A stretch of 64,000 nt of DNA from contig CAVRLX010000013.1 of assembly GCA_963721725.1 (NCBI GenBank), positions 1-64,000 on the forward strand. The letters are read 5' to 3'. The stretch comes from RI-153 sp963721725 (GTDB lineage: Bacteria > Chloroflexota > Anaerolineae > Caldilineales > Caldilineaceae). This document shows positions 1 through 11,881 of the stretch, one piece after another; within the stretch, counting starts at the first letter, position 1; every line of letters starts with the position of its first letter. The position numbers and the translations under genes are program-made. The notes under the pieces were generated by a model. That model saw only the letters and a program-made list of their open reading frames with translations. It did no database searches and was not told the origin of the DNA.

Positions 1-400
1 TCGCCAGCGCTACCACAGGCGTCAGCGAGGGCAGGTAGTATAGGGCACGGTAAAAGGCCCGGCCTTTGATCTTCTGGTTGAGCAAAATAGCAGCCACTAG
101 CGAGAGCGAGACGCCAAGCACCACAAGGGCAATCGAGTAATAGGCGGTGCGCTGTAGCGACGGCCAGAATTGCTTGTCAATGGTAAATGCCTGTCGATAA
201 TTTTCGATACCGATCCAGACAGGGGTGCCGGCAATTTTGTATTCGGTGAAACTCAGATAGGCCGAGGCGATAATCGGCCCCAGCGAGAAGACGAGAAAGC
301 CGATGAGCCAGGGCGATATCCAGAGATACCCTTCGAGGGCTTCGCGTCGTTGGAGGGGGGAGCCAAGCCACCCCCGGCGTGTTGGTGTTGCATTGGTCAT
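1..400 (-). CDS. Sugar ABC transporter permease (MalF/UgpA type), 3' part beyond window
   Basis: Reading the minus strand from an ATG at 400 gives 133 open codons that run off the left edge, so only the N-terminal part is present. The product begins MTNATPTRRGW, then has a first membrane segment (LWISPWLIGFLVFSLGPIIA), the text SAYLSFTEY and a periplasmic loop with GIENYRQAF, then a second membrane segment near YYSIALVVLGVSLSL. This order is typical of the first permease subunit of carbohydrate ABC importers. GAGG lies 11 bases before the ATG. It follows a sugar-binding protein gene on the same strand, so both probably belong to one importer. The substrate is not visible; the galactonate dehydratase upstream hints at a sugar or sugar acid. 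Confidence 0.85.
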   Translation of the reverse strand, partial: MTNATPTRRGWLGSPLQRREALEGYLWISPWLIGFLVFSLGPIIASAYLSFTEYKIAGTPVWIGIENYRQAFTIDKQFWPSLQRTAYYSIALVVLGVSLSLVAAILLNQKIKGRAFYRALYYLPSLTPVVALA

Positions 401-423
401 AGGAAGATCCTCTTCATTATAAC

Positions 424-490
424 GAGTAATGAGTAATGAGTAGCAGGCGGCGGCACATGGCGCACAATCGGGTTACTCATTACTCATTAC
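424..490. repeat. Stem-loop built from ATGAGTA repeats between binding protein and permease
   Basis: Arms of about 17 bases, 426-442 and 474-490, are exact reverse complements made of the repeated unit GTAATGA. They flank a 31-base loop. The hairpin sits between the stop of the solute-binding protein (507) and the permease start (400). A similar but more compact hairpin lies after valS at 11811-11857. It may protect the binding-protein mRNA or cut read-through into the permease. Confidence 0.75.
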
Positions 491-506
491 TCATTATCCT
501 GCGATG

Positions 507-1866
507 TTACGGGCGCGGTTTGTCCAGCACATCTTGCACGGCGGTAGCAATGGAACTCATGTATTCATCGGTGGGCTGTTCCGTGCCTGCCCACAGGGGC
601 TGGCTCATTTGCGCCAGGACGGTTTCGGCCTCGGCCTGCCGCCAGTTGCCCACGACGCGACTGGCCTGGGCATTGTCCATCAGATCCTTGAAGACGCGGC
701 GGAAGGGGAATTCCAACAGCCGTTCGTCACCATAGACATCGGGGCGACCGCCGACCGTGCCGCCGATTAGGCCCAACTGCACGCCGCTTTCATGGCTGCA
801 CAGGTACTTCACCCATTCGAAGGCTTCCGCTTGATGATCCGAGGTGCTGGTGACACAATAGGCATCCACCTCGTAGTCGGACCCGCCGACGCCGGCTGGG
901 CCTTTGGCGTTGCCTACGGCCATCCAATCAAAGGTGTCGCCAATGGCCGCATCCGCAACCGAGCGGAAGGTACCGGCTGTGTTCATCGCCAGCGCACCGG
1001 CGATCCACATCTCGTTGACCGTGCCCAGAATCTGGTCGGGCTTCGGGGCCACGTTGTGAACATTGTGCATGTCCCATGTATATTGCACAGCCTGGCGTGC
1101 AGGCTCTTCCATCAACAAGAACTGCGTGCCATCTTCGTTCAACAACTGGCCGCCATAGGCACGGGTGAGACAGAGCAGCGCCTTCCAGGCATTCTCCAAC
1201 GCCGCCGGGCAGATAGCCATAGCGGACGACTTGGTCGCCTTCTACTTTGTGCAAGGCCAGAGCATTTTCGACTTGGTCGTCCAGCGTCCAATCGGCGGTG
1301 GGTACTTCCAAGCCAACCTCTTCGTAGGCTGTGGCGTTGTAATAGGTGACAGACCAGCCTGGGTGCGCCTTGAAGGGCAGGCCCAGCAGGTTGCCTTCCA
1401 TAGTGATGGCGTTGATGCAGCCTTCATACCATTCGCTCAGATCCGTGCCTGAAGCCTGGACCAACTCGTCAATGGGGGCGATGGTGCCCTGTGCCCATTG
1501 GAAGTAGATGGTGGCCCCGCCCAGCGCGCTCCAAATGGCGTCGCCCAGCGTGCCGCCCGCCAGCATTGTGGAGACTTTCGTCTGGAACTCGGCCCCAGGG
1601 AAGGATTCCCGCACAATTTCAATATTGGGGTTTTCTTCCATGAACTTCGGCATCATCATGTCATAGAGGGTATCCTCTTGCTGACCGATGCGGGCGTGGA
1701 AGCGGACAGTGGTCTTTTCGCCAGCGGGGGCGGCGACTTCGCCCGATGCGCTGGGTTGTGCGCCAGGGGCAGCCGGGGCGGCACAGGCCGCCAAGGCCAG
1801 ACCCATGGTGCCAAAGGCGGTGGTACGTAGAAAATCACGGCGACTAATCATCAATTTGTTGCTCAT
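507..1866 (-). CDS. Extracellular sugar-binding lipoprotein of an ABC importer (one frame break)
   Basis: Family 1 extracellular solute-binding protein. The N-terminus has a twin-arginine motif (SRRDFLRTTAFG) and a lipobox ending in LAAC, so the product should be exported and lipid-anchored. The body carries family-typical stretches such as KFMEENPNIEI and the C-terminal half GALAMNTAGTF and AFEWVKYL. The start ATG at 1866 has GAGGAAA just upstream. The reading frame breaks near 1205-1215. The 5' part (to about 1210) and the 3' part (from about 1215 to 507) join into one protein of about 450 residues if one C is removed from CCC in CTGCCCGGCGG, giving YLPAALENAW. I regard it as an intact gene with a sequencing indel. 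It pairs with the permease at 1-400 and lies downstream of the galactonate dehydratase gene. Confidence 0.87.
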
Positions 1867-2010
1867 CTTTCCTCTTTCTTCAGTGTGGAATAAACAAACA
1901 GTAACGCTGTTTCAAAACACGATTGAACGGGGGCTGGCAAGGATAGTCTTTGAAGATAACCTCTCCTTTCGGCAGCACAGCAAACACAAAATCAACGAAC
2001 TGCCAAGCGA

Positions 2011-3136
2011 TCAATGATCAATGGCAGCGCCGTCGTCGGGATGGAAAAGGCCGGGGTGATGCCAATTGTGGCCGAGCTTGGTAGCGAGAAACTCCTCGTC
2101 GATCTCGATGCCCAAGCCGGGAGCGGTGGGCAGCTCCACATAGCCATCCTTGACCACAAAGGGCTGTTTGAGGTAGCCCTCGCCCAGCGAGACCTGCTCT
2201 TGCGCCAAGAAATTGGGGATCGATGCATCTAATTGAATCCCCGCCGCCAGCGAAATCGGCCCTAGCGGGCAGTGCGGCGCAACTGCGGCATAGTACGCTT
2301 TCGGCCATGCCCGCAATCAGCCGCCCCTCAAAGATGCCCCCGGCATGGGAAATATCGGGCTGCAAGATCACCGCCGCTTTTTTCTCCAACACTTCGCGGA
2401 AGCCCCACTTGGTGAAGAGACGTTCGCCAGTGGCAATAGGCAGGTGCGTTTTGCGGGCGATGTCGGCCAGCACATCCACATTCTGGCACTGCACCGGCTC
2501 CTCAATAAACATGGGCTGATACGGTTCCAGCGCTTTGATCAGCACCATTGCCGTCTGCGGGCTAATAGCTCCGTGAAAGTCGATGGCAATGTCCACCTCT
2601 CTGCCCACGGCCTCGCGCAGCGCCGCAAAGGCATGTACGACCCGGTCGATGAATGCGGGCGTTTCGATAATACGTGCCGGGCGTTCGCCGCCAAAGACAC
2701 CGGTTTTAAGGGCGATAAAGCCGTCGGCGACGCTGGCTTTGGCGTGGGCAATGCGCTCGTCCAGCGTGGAACCGCGTACATGGGCGTAAACTTTGATACG
2801 GTCGCGCAGGGGGCCGCCGAAAAGCTGATAGATCGGCACGCCCAATGCTTTGCCCGTAATGTCCCACAGGGCATGTTCAATGCCCGACAGCGCGCTGGTC
2901 AGCACTGGCCCGCCGCGATAAAACGCATGTTTATAGATGGCCTGCCAGTGGTGCATAACTCGTGTGGGATCTTTGCCCAGCAGATATGGCTCTACCTCGC
3001 GGATGGCCGTGGCGACGGTTTCGGCGCGATTTTCCAGTGATGGTTCGCCCCAGCCGATAAGACCTTCGTCGGTATGGATCTTGAGAAACAGCCAGCGCGG
3101 CTGGACCAATAGTGTCTCTAATTGTGTAATCCGCAT
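2011..3136 (-). CDS. dgoD: D-galactonate dehydratase, enolase superfamily (one frame break)
   Basis: Dehydrates D-galactonate to 2-keto-3-deoxygalactonate in the De Ley-Doudoroff route. The sequence follows E. coli DgoD nearly end to end from memory: PRWLFLKIHTDEG at the start, FYRGGP, AIDFHG (first metal-binding Asp), FIEEPV and TGERLF (metal-binding Glu residues), QPDISHAGGI, APHCPLGPI, and PGLGIEIDEEF near the end. The frame breaks near 2300. Removing one A from GAAAGCG restores EAYYAAVAPHCPLGP and continues to the stop at 2011, about 375 residues in all. AGGG lies about 9 bases before the ATG at 3136. It heads a minus-strand run with the binding protein and permease, which suggests an uptake-plus-use module. 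Related sugar-acid dehydratases of this superfamily could use another epimer. Confidence 0.88.
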
Positions 3137-3466
3137 AGTACCCTAAACTGGTTTTGGTGAATACAGTGACAGCGCGGTCGTAGATACAGGCTTCATGGAT
3201 CGTACATGGGAAGGAAGAGCGGTTGCCGTGGAATGGAGGGATAGGCACGGCAATAGTTTACTATGGGCAAACTACCATGCCTTGAAAGAGATGTCAATTT
3301 CAAAATGGATTTCTGAGATGGGTGCTGCTACAATTTGAGCTTTCATCAATGACAACGATCCACAAGATAGCAACGGTCAGGTCGATCACGAACTGAACGC
3401 TGTTTTTGACCAGTCTATCGCCCTTCTATGGTTGGGGCTGTTAACCACGTTATGTAGGTGTTAAAG
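3137..3466. other. Divergent intergenic region, dgoD / secreted glycosidase
   Basis: About 330 bases lie between two divergently read genes and must hold promoters for both. I see no strong consensus promoter, RNA structure or repeat. An open frame across it on the minus strand (2931-3248) has no family resemblance and overlaps dgoD, so it is not called. Confidence 0.4.
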
Positions 3467-6074
3467 ATGCGCAAAGATCGACCTGCTACGCTCCATCGAA
3501 CAAGTTTATTGGTAATGCTGCTGATTTTGATTTTGACCGCAAAGGGCACCGCTCAGGATCGCGCAGCAGCCCAGTCCCAATCATCGGCGGTTCCGCCACC
3601 GGCCTTTGGGTTGGCCTTTGTCAACTCTGCCGAGACGCCCAGCAGCCCGCAGCGCATCCGGCGCGGTGTGGACGCCGGCGCAGGCATGGATCGCTTTCCG
3701 CTCTATTGGGATCGCATCGAAACCGGCTACGGCCAGTTTGATTGGGCGGCCCAAGACAACGCCTTGCGTGCCAATCAATCGCAAGGGCTACCCACGCTGG
3801 CAGTGCTGCTGGGAACGCCCGGCCACTATTTCCCGCGCACCCGAAGCTACCGCCCCATGCCCGCTCTGGGCGGCAGTTTTGTGCACATGATAGGGCAGGT
3901 GCAAAGCCAAGCAACTTGCCAATCCTGGCAGGGGCCGCCGCCACCGTCTGGTCTCTATAACCCAATTTTTGTTGACGGCACAGATATGCCTGCGCCGGGC
4001 AAGGCTATCAATGCAGATAATTACTGGGCGCGTTTTGTCAATCGCGCCGTCAACCGCTATCGACCCGGCGGGGACGCGGGTCTGGCTGTGCGCCATTGGG
4101 AAATCTGGAACGAGCCGGATCTCTGCCACTTTTGGTCGGGCACAGTGGCGGATTATGCACGGCTGCTCAAAGTGGCCTATCTTGTGATCAAACAGAGTGA
4201 CCCAGAGGCGACAGTGATCTGGGGCGGGCTGGCGCATTTTGCCAACGCTCGCTTTCTCGCGGAGTTGATCGCAGCACTTCGGGCCGATCCATTGGCGGCC
4301 CAGTTTGCTGGGTTTTTCGATGCTGCGGGCAGCCATCACTATTCGCTTTCATGGCACAGCTATGACTATACATTGAAAGTGCGCAATGCCCTGAACGCGG
4401 CAGGCTGGGCTGCCAAGCCTATTTGGATCACCGAGAGCGGGGTTCCCGTTTGCAATGATTACCCAGGGCCAGCCTGCCCCAGTGATTGGCGCGCTTCGCC
4501 CACAGAGCAGGCTGCCTACATCTGGCAGAATGTGGCCTATACACGGCTGGCCGGCGGCGGGCCGATTTTTCACTTTATGCTACACGACGATTGTGGCAAT
4601 GTGGTGGCGGTCAATTCGCCCGATGGCTTTGGGCTGAGCAGAAACGAGTCGTCCAGCTATTGTTCCCCGGCCAACGCTGAAACGCGCTTGGCCTACACCG
4701 CTTATCAATTGGCAACACGCTATTTAAGCGATGTCGATCTGCTGTGGGGAGATGTGCAAATGAACCGTACCGCGCGGCGCGTCGCCTTCTACCACCCGGC
4801 CAGCGGCGAACGGCGCACGTTGGTTTGGTCGATTGTTGGCGCAGATACCACGGTTGACTTGGCCGCCACGGGCAATCAATTGCGCCAAATTGCGTTGGAC
4901 GGCAGCGCAATCGATCTGACGCCGACGAATGGCAGCTACACGATTGCCCTGCCTGCGGCCACCGATCGCAACTGGCCTAGCGATGGCGGTTATGACATTG
5001 GCATCTACGGCGCGCCTTATCTGTTGATTGAACGCGATAGCGTGCCGCCAGTGACGACCATAACGCTGCCGCCGCTTTCGCCGTCCACCTTTGGCGTGGG
5101 CTGGCAGGCCAGCGATGCCGGATCAGGGGTGGTGAGGGTGGACCTATGGGTGCGCGTTGACGGGGGGGCATGGCAACTGTGGGCCGCCGATCAATCGGCA
5201 GTAGGCACTCTCTCCTTTAAGGGTGAGGTGGGGCGTCGCTATGAATTTGCGGCCTTATCCACGGATAGGGCGGGCAATGTCCAGACCGAGTTGGTGGCGG
5301 GCGCGCAGACCACGGTTGCTGTGGATGTCCAGGCCAGCGGGCGCGTGATCGACACGCGGGGGATGCCGGTGATTGATGTTGCGGTGCATATTGGAGCGGC
5401 GCAGACCCAGACCGACGAAACAGGGGCTTTTGCCATGCAGGTTCCCGTGGGCAACTGGGATATTGGCGTGGGGGAGCAAATTGTGCACCGGGCGCGCACC
5501 TTTGCGGATTCGACACAGTTGCTCCTGCTCTATGCCAGCGCGCCCGAATGGAGTCCGCAATGGAGATTTTGAAGCAGGGCTGAACGAATGGCAGTCAACG
5601 GGTACATCGCCGCTGGCTGTGGAACAGCAGGCCAATACCGGCGATCACGCGCTGCGGCTGGCAACGGAATTTGTGCCCGATCAGGGCGTGCCAGGGGAAG
5701 AGGGCAGCGCAGGCAGCAATAGCACACTTTCCCAACGCGTTGTCGTCCCCAACGGCCAACCCTATTTGGCCTTTGCCTACAGAGTGGAGAGTGGCGAGAG
5801 CCAGCCCGGTCATGACAAATTTGAGGTGATTTTGGCTGGGGATGGGCAAGCGCCAACGTATCTCTATACACAAGAAATCGGCAGCGATTGGCGCTACCGA
5901 TTCATTGATTTGCAAGCCTTTGCCGGACAAGAAGCCAGCCTGATTTTTAATGTTTATCAGTCATCGCCCCAACGCCCCACCAGCGCCTTGTTGGATGTTG
6001 TCACCCTGAGCGACACAGCCAGAGAGATGCCGCTTGGCTTTGCGCTGCTCTATTTACCATTGTTAGAGCGATGA
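3467..6074 (+). CDS. Secreted clan-A glycoside hydrolase-like protein with C-terminal beta domains (one frame break)
   Basis: Signal peptide (hydrophobic LLVMLLILILTAKGTAQ), then a TIM-barrel glycosidase domain at about residues 50-480. EIWNEP carries the presumed acid/base Glu216, and WITESG carries the presumed nucleophile Glu323. This pairing is seen in clan GH-A families such as GH39 and GH5. It is followed by an Ig-like segment (WQASDAGSGV, about 530-600), a carboxypeptidase-regulatory-like segment (GMPVIDVAVHIG) and a C-terminal jelly-roll-like domain beginning NGDFEAGLNEW. The frame breaks near 5545. Removing one C from GCGCCCGAAT gives APNGVRNGDFEAG and continues to the stop at 6074. 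ATG 3467 is chosen over GTG 3458 because AGGTG lies 8 bases upstream. The substrate is unknown, probably a plant or bacterial polysaccharide outside the cell. Confidence 0.8.
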
Positions 6075-6834
6075 GCGGTCGCGCCCGGAGAATACCTTTA
6101 GATCGGGCAACACACGTTGGCGCATGCGTTGGGTATCTGGCTGCTGTGGGCGGCCCAAGAAACGTTGAAAGACAAAATAGCGCAAAAAGTAGCGCACAAT
6201 ATCCAACCACATTTGGGCATGGGACCAATATCCCGCAATGCCTTTCATCTTCTCGGCGCGCATGGCATGGGTCATGCCAGACGCAATGAATGCGCCCAAC
6301 CCGCAGTCCATAACGCCACGCATAGAGACTTAAGGCGACTTCCACCCCCCAGCGCGCCTGCCCAATTTCCGGTGCATCGCGAAAGAGCGACCAACGCAGA
6401 CAGCGTTGCCCGCTGAGAAAAGGGGTTAACTTATGCGAAGCGTCGGTCTGAACACGGCCCCCGGTAAATAGCCCCAGGGTCATGTCACAGTCTCCACGCA
6501 CCACAGGCCCAATCAAAGACCGTATGTGATCGGGGCGCAAACCCAGCAGATCAGCGTCTAAAAAGAGAATCAAATCCTGGGCCACATAGTCCGCCCCGGC
6601 CACCATTGCCCCGCCTTTGCCCAGGTTATGTTCCAGACTTAGTAAGCGTACCCGCGCATCTCTGGCGGCGAAACGCTGGACAACGGCCACCGTGCTGTCG
6701 GTGGAGCCATCATCCACCACCAAGATTGAAGCGACTTCATCGACACCGCACAATACATCTAGAACGTTCCCAATATAATCTTCTTCATTGTAGGCAGGAA
6801 TCACGACCGATACAGGTGAGTGAGCAGGTGTCAT
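6063..6834 (-). CDS. Glycosyltransferase family 2 (one frame break)
   Basis: Cytosolic GT-A transferase. The N-terminus reads VSVVIPAYNEEDYIGNVL, followed by VVDDGSTDST (nucleotide-sugar binding) and LFLDADLLGL (DxD-type metal site), close to dolichyl-phosphate or glucosyl-3-phosphoglycerate-like synthases. The frame breaks near 6297. Removing one G from GTTGGGCGC joins YGLRV to GAFIASGMTHAMRAEKM, and the gene then ends at 6063, about 257 residues. ATG 6834 is preferred to ATG 6846 because GAGG lies 7 bases before it. The 3' end overlaps the 3' end of the convergent glycosidase gene by 12 bases. No polyprenyl-anchor membrane segments are visible at the C-terminus, although the segment IVRYFLRYFVFQRFL is amphipathic. 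Confidence 0.82.
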
Positions 6835-7216
6835 AAGGAGCCTCATTCCGGTGAGCGGTGGATATCAAACGGGTTGGGAAAGGACAGGTTGGCTTTTATC
6901 CTATGATTCGTTCTACCATATATTCGGCAGCACACAAGGAGATTTTTCAAAAAGCAGAAACTATCCTTTGGGGCGCTGCTTCGTCCAGTCATCATAGTAG
7001 TTGCAGAATAGGCATACTATAGGCAGGTCTATAAAAATAAGTTATACGTTGAGGTATAGTCTAGCTGTGCCGCGTGCCTAATTTTCTCTCTAAAGATATA
7101 TTTTTTGCAAGATAACACAAACAGGCCGCGTTACAACCGCCTTTCAGATGATTAAGGTATGATTCTGCTACCTGTGTTTACGTTTCAATGCGTGGAAAAG
7201 TTGCAGCGTGGGGCAA
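6835..7216. other. Intergenic region, AT-rich, holding one dispersed repeat
   Basis: About 380 bases without a credible gene, visibly AT-richer than its surroundings. The only structure I see is the imperfect stem-loop repeat at 6927-6980, listed separately. The region should contain the promoter of the minus-strand glycosyltransferase and the 3' end of the SanA-like transcript. Confidence 0.5.
6927..6980. repeat. Dispersed about 54-bp stem-loop repeat, copy 1
   Basis: Begins GCAGCACACAAGGA and ends TCCTTTGGGGCGCTGCT, so its ends form an imperfect inverted repeat around an A/T-rich centre (TTTTTCAAAAAGCAGAAA). A second copy at 48252-48306 matches over the whole length with few differences and one extra base. 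Both copies lie 90-200 bases upstream of a minus-strand start codon. It could be a small non-autonomous mobile element or a shared 5' RNA structure. Confidence 0.75.
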
Positions 7217-7891
7217 CTACCAATGAGGGATTAGCAGCGGCACAGGCTCGCCCAGAAAGGTGGGCGGTTTGCGCCAGATGACGTCGAGCAGCGCAACCAT
7301 CAGGGCAGGAATCTCGCGCATTTCGGACCAAGCCAGCGAGCGGGGACTATAGAGGCGCTGATCGGCGATAACACCGCGTACATCAATGCCCAGCGAACGA
7401 CAGGTGAAGATGGCACGGGGCAGATGAAATTCTTGGGTTACAAGAATGGCGCGCTCCACGCCGAAAATGGCGTTGGCGCGATAACAGGTATCATAAGTAC
7501 GCAGACCTGCATAGTCCGCTTGCAGGTCGTCCGCAGGCACGCCCTGCGCCAGGGCATAGGCCAGCATGGCGCCCGGTTCGTTGTAATATTGCGTGCTATT
7601 GTCTCCGCTGAGCAGCAGCTTTTGGACCTTTCCCTGGCGGTAAAGTTCAATCGCCGTGTCCACACGGTCACGGAGCATGGAACTGAGGCGACCATCAGGA
7701 TAGACGCGTGCGCCAAAAACCACGGCAACTTGGCTGGCGGGGGCAGCGTCGAGCGAATCAATGAAGGAACGGCTGCGAAAGTCGATCCATGAACGCCACA
7801 TAAACGGAAATGCGGCCAGAAAAATAAGCCCGGCTAACAGCCCCAAGGCGATGGAAGTTTTGCGCTTCAGTCTAAACATCAGTCTAAACAT
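7217..7891 (-). CDS. SanA/YdcF-like DUF218 membrane protein
   Basis: One N-terminal membrane segment (TSIALGLLAGLIFLAAFPF) followed by a DUF218 domain: VAVVFGARVYPDG, LLLSGDNST, GLRTYDTC and AILVTQEFHLPRA. These match the SanA group (vancomycin high-temperature exclusion protein), thought to act at the cell envelope. The catalytic role is not established. About 224 residues, close to the family norm. ATG 7891 is chosen because AAAGAGA lies just upstream and the upstream extension has no family resemblance; ATG 7912 is possible. The gene is divergent from the HAD hydrolase at 8023. Confidence 0.8.
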   Translation of the reverse strand: MFRLMFRLKRKTSIALGLLAGLIFLAAFPFMWRSWIDFRSRSFIDSLDAAPASQVAVVFGARVYPDGRLSSMLRDRVDTAIELYRQGKVQKLLLSGDNSTQYYNEPGAMLAYALAQGVPADDLQADYAGLRTYDTCYRANAIFGVERAILVTQEFHLPRAIFTCRSLGIDVRGVIADQRLYSPRSLAWSEMREIPALMVALLDVIWRKPPTFLGEPVPLLIPHW

Positions 7892-8022
7892 ACGATCTCT
7901 TTGCTGATTCATCCTGTTGGGCGACAGGCCCACTTTGGGAATCTTATCGGGACAGTGTACGATCTGTCTTACGCCAAAACCGTGGCATTGGTTCCACACA
8001 CAGAAATCGAGAAAGGAAGTCT

Positions 8023-8634
8023 ATGCCTGATCAACCTGTAATTGTCTTTGATTTGGGGGGCGTGCTGCTTGAATGGAATCCACGCTATTTGTACCGCAAA
8101 ATTTTTCAAGAGGAAGGAGTAATGGAGCGTTTTCTGACCGAGGTCTGCACACAAGATTGGAATGTACAGCAGGATGCTGGTCGCCCGTTTGCCGAAGCGG
8201 TGGCCTTGTTGGTGGCACAGCATCCGCACCATGCCGCCGAGATCAGCGCCTATTATGAGCGTTGGGACGAAATGGTGCCGTGGGCGATTGAGGGAACCGT
8301 GGAAATCCTGGCTGCGGTGCGGCGGGCGGGCTATCCGCTGGCGGCACTGAGCAATTGGTCGGCAGAGACCTTTCCGCTGATGCAGGATCGCTTTGAGTTT
8401 TTGGGCTGGTTCGATACCATCGTTCTCTCGGGTGAAGAGCGTTGTGTCAAGCCCGATCCGCAGATTTACCGCATCTTGCTTCAACGCCTGAATCGGCCTG
8501 CGGATGCGTGCATTTTCATCGACGACAGCGAGAAAAATGTTGTGGCCGCTCGTCAGCTTGGCATCCAGGCTATTCACTTTCAGTCGCCGGCCCATCTGCG
8601 CGATTCTCTATTGGAAATGGGCATTCAGCTTTGA
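8023..8634 (+). CDS. HAD-superfamily hydrolase, YihX-like phosphatase
   Basis: 203-residue cytosolic HAD subclass IA protein. Motif I is VFDLGGVLLEW, in which the usual second Asp of DxD is replaced by Gly, as in YihX-type and related proteins. Motif II is ALSNWS, motif III lies at GEERCVKPDP (Lys), and motif IV is FIDDSEKNV. The likely reaction is dephosphorylation of a small sugar phosphate, but the substrate cannot be read from sequence. The start has GGAAG 4 bases upstream. The stop codon overlaps the -35 box of the valS promoter. Confidence 0.85.
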   Translation: MPDQPVIVFDLGGVLLEWNPRYLYRKIFQEEGVMERFLTEVCTQDWNVQQDAGRPFAEAVALLVAQHPHHAAEISAYYERWDEMVPWAIEGTVEILAAVRRAGYPLAALSNWSAETFPLMQDRFEFLGWFDTIVLSGEERCVKPDPQIYRILLQRLNRPADACIFIDDSEKNVVAARQLGIQAIHFQSPAHLRDSLLEMGIQL

Positions 8635-8659
8635 CATCTCTACTCTGAAACAGTATACT
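8631..8659 (+). promoter_or_regulatory. Consensus sigma-70 promoter of the valS T-box transcript
   Basis: TTGACA (8631-8636), a 17-base spacer, and TATACT (8654-8659). The -35 box shares bases with the TGA stop of the HAD gene. Transcription should begin near 8666. Confidence 0.8.
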
Positions 8660-8665
8660 GTTGGG

Positions 8666-8968
8666 CACGCCAGACCGCTTGGTGAATGGCGCACTGAAAG
8701 CACAATAACATTGCACCGGAGGAGTACCCGTTTGCCGATGCCAGAGAGAGAATCCCACGGCTGCAAGGATTCTTCATCGAAAGGGCGGGGAAGGTCGCCG
8801 GGAAGGTTGGTGGGGTGAACAGAGTAACCTCATCCGGGCACGCCCGTTACAGCGCAAGAGAGCAGGTGGCAGGGAGCAAATAGCAGAGCTATTGGCTGTC
8901 GGCTATTGGCTAACAAAGGTGGTACCACGGAGTCGCTTCGTCCTTTACAGGATGGGCGGCTTTTTTTA
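8666..8968 (+). promoter_or_regulatory. T-box leader of valS (valine tRNA-sensing riboswitch)
   Basis: The leader contains the T-box core AAAGGTGGTACCACGG at 8915-8930, directly followed by a terminator. Upstream are Stem-I-like features: GGAGGAGTACC near 8720, CCAGAGAGAG near 8750 and GGCTGCAAGG near 8760. GAAGGTCGC at 8790-8798 fits a specifier loop with the valine codon GTC at 8794-8796. Uncharged tRNA-Val would pair with the specifier and with the T-box bulge, favour the antiterminator and allow transcription of valS. The exact Stem I fold is inferred by eye. Confidence 0.9.
8931..8968 (+). terminator. Regulated intrinsic terminator of the T-box
   Basis: GTCGC..GTCC pairs with GGAT..GCGGC around the loop TTTACA and is followed by a run of seven T at 8961-8967. 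It lies directly after the T-box core, as expected for the competing terminator helix. Confidence 0.85.
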
Positions 8969-9047
8969 TTGGGGCGCGTATTCGGTGTTGCCTATTAACC
9001 TCGTTAATGCCCAACACGCACCCCGTATTAGCAACCGAGGGAAATCC

Positions 9048-11765
<2,718 letters not shown>

Positions 11766-11810
11766 CTCGGACAGCACGGCGGCGACTAAGTTCACAGGAA
11801 TTGCATACGA

Positions 11811-11857
11811 AATGAGTAAGGAGTAAACGACGACGATCCGTTTACTCCTTACTCATT
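11811..11857. terminator. 19-bp perfect hairpin between convergent valS and ABC exporter genes
   Basis: Arms 11811-11829 and 11839-11857 are exact complements (AATGAGTAAGGAGTAAACG). The hairpin lies between the ends of a plus-strand and a minus-strand gene, so it can stop transcripts from both sides. There is no long T run. It shares the ATGAGTA-type wording with the hairpin at 424-490. Confidence 0.65.
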
Positions 11858-11881
11858 AGAGTTAACGCAACATCATCCTCT

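Noticed and set aside
792..1349. Plus-strand open frames of 100-185 codons opposite the sugar-binding protein gene
   Set aside because: They are antisense shadows of a GC-rich gene; no family features, and the minus-strand protein is clearly real.
507..6074. Treating the frame-broken genes as decayed pseudogenes
   Set aside because: Both sides of each break keep full family conservation, breaks are single bases and many can be traced to short runs of one base, and they are spread over unrelated genes. Sequencing or assembly indels explain this better.
8892..9047. In-frame N-terminal extension of valS starting at 8892
   Set aside because: It would translate the T-box core and the terminator. 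ATG 9048 has a proper ribosome site and gives the normal ValRS start.
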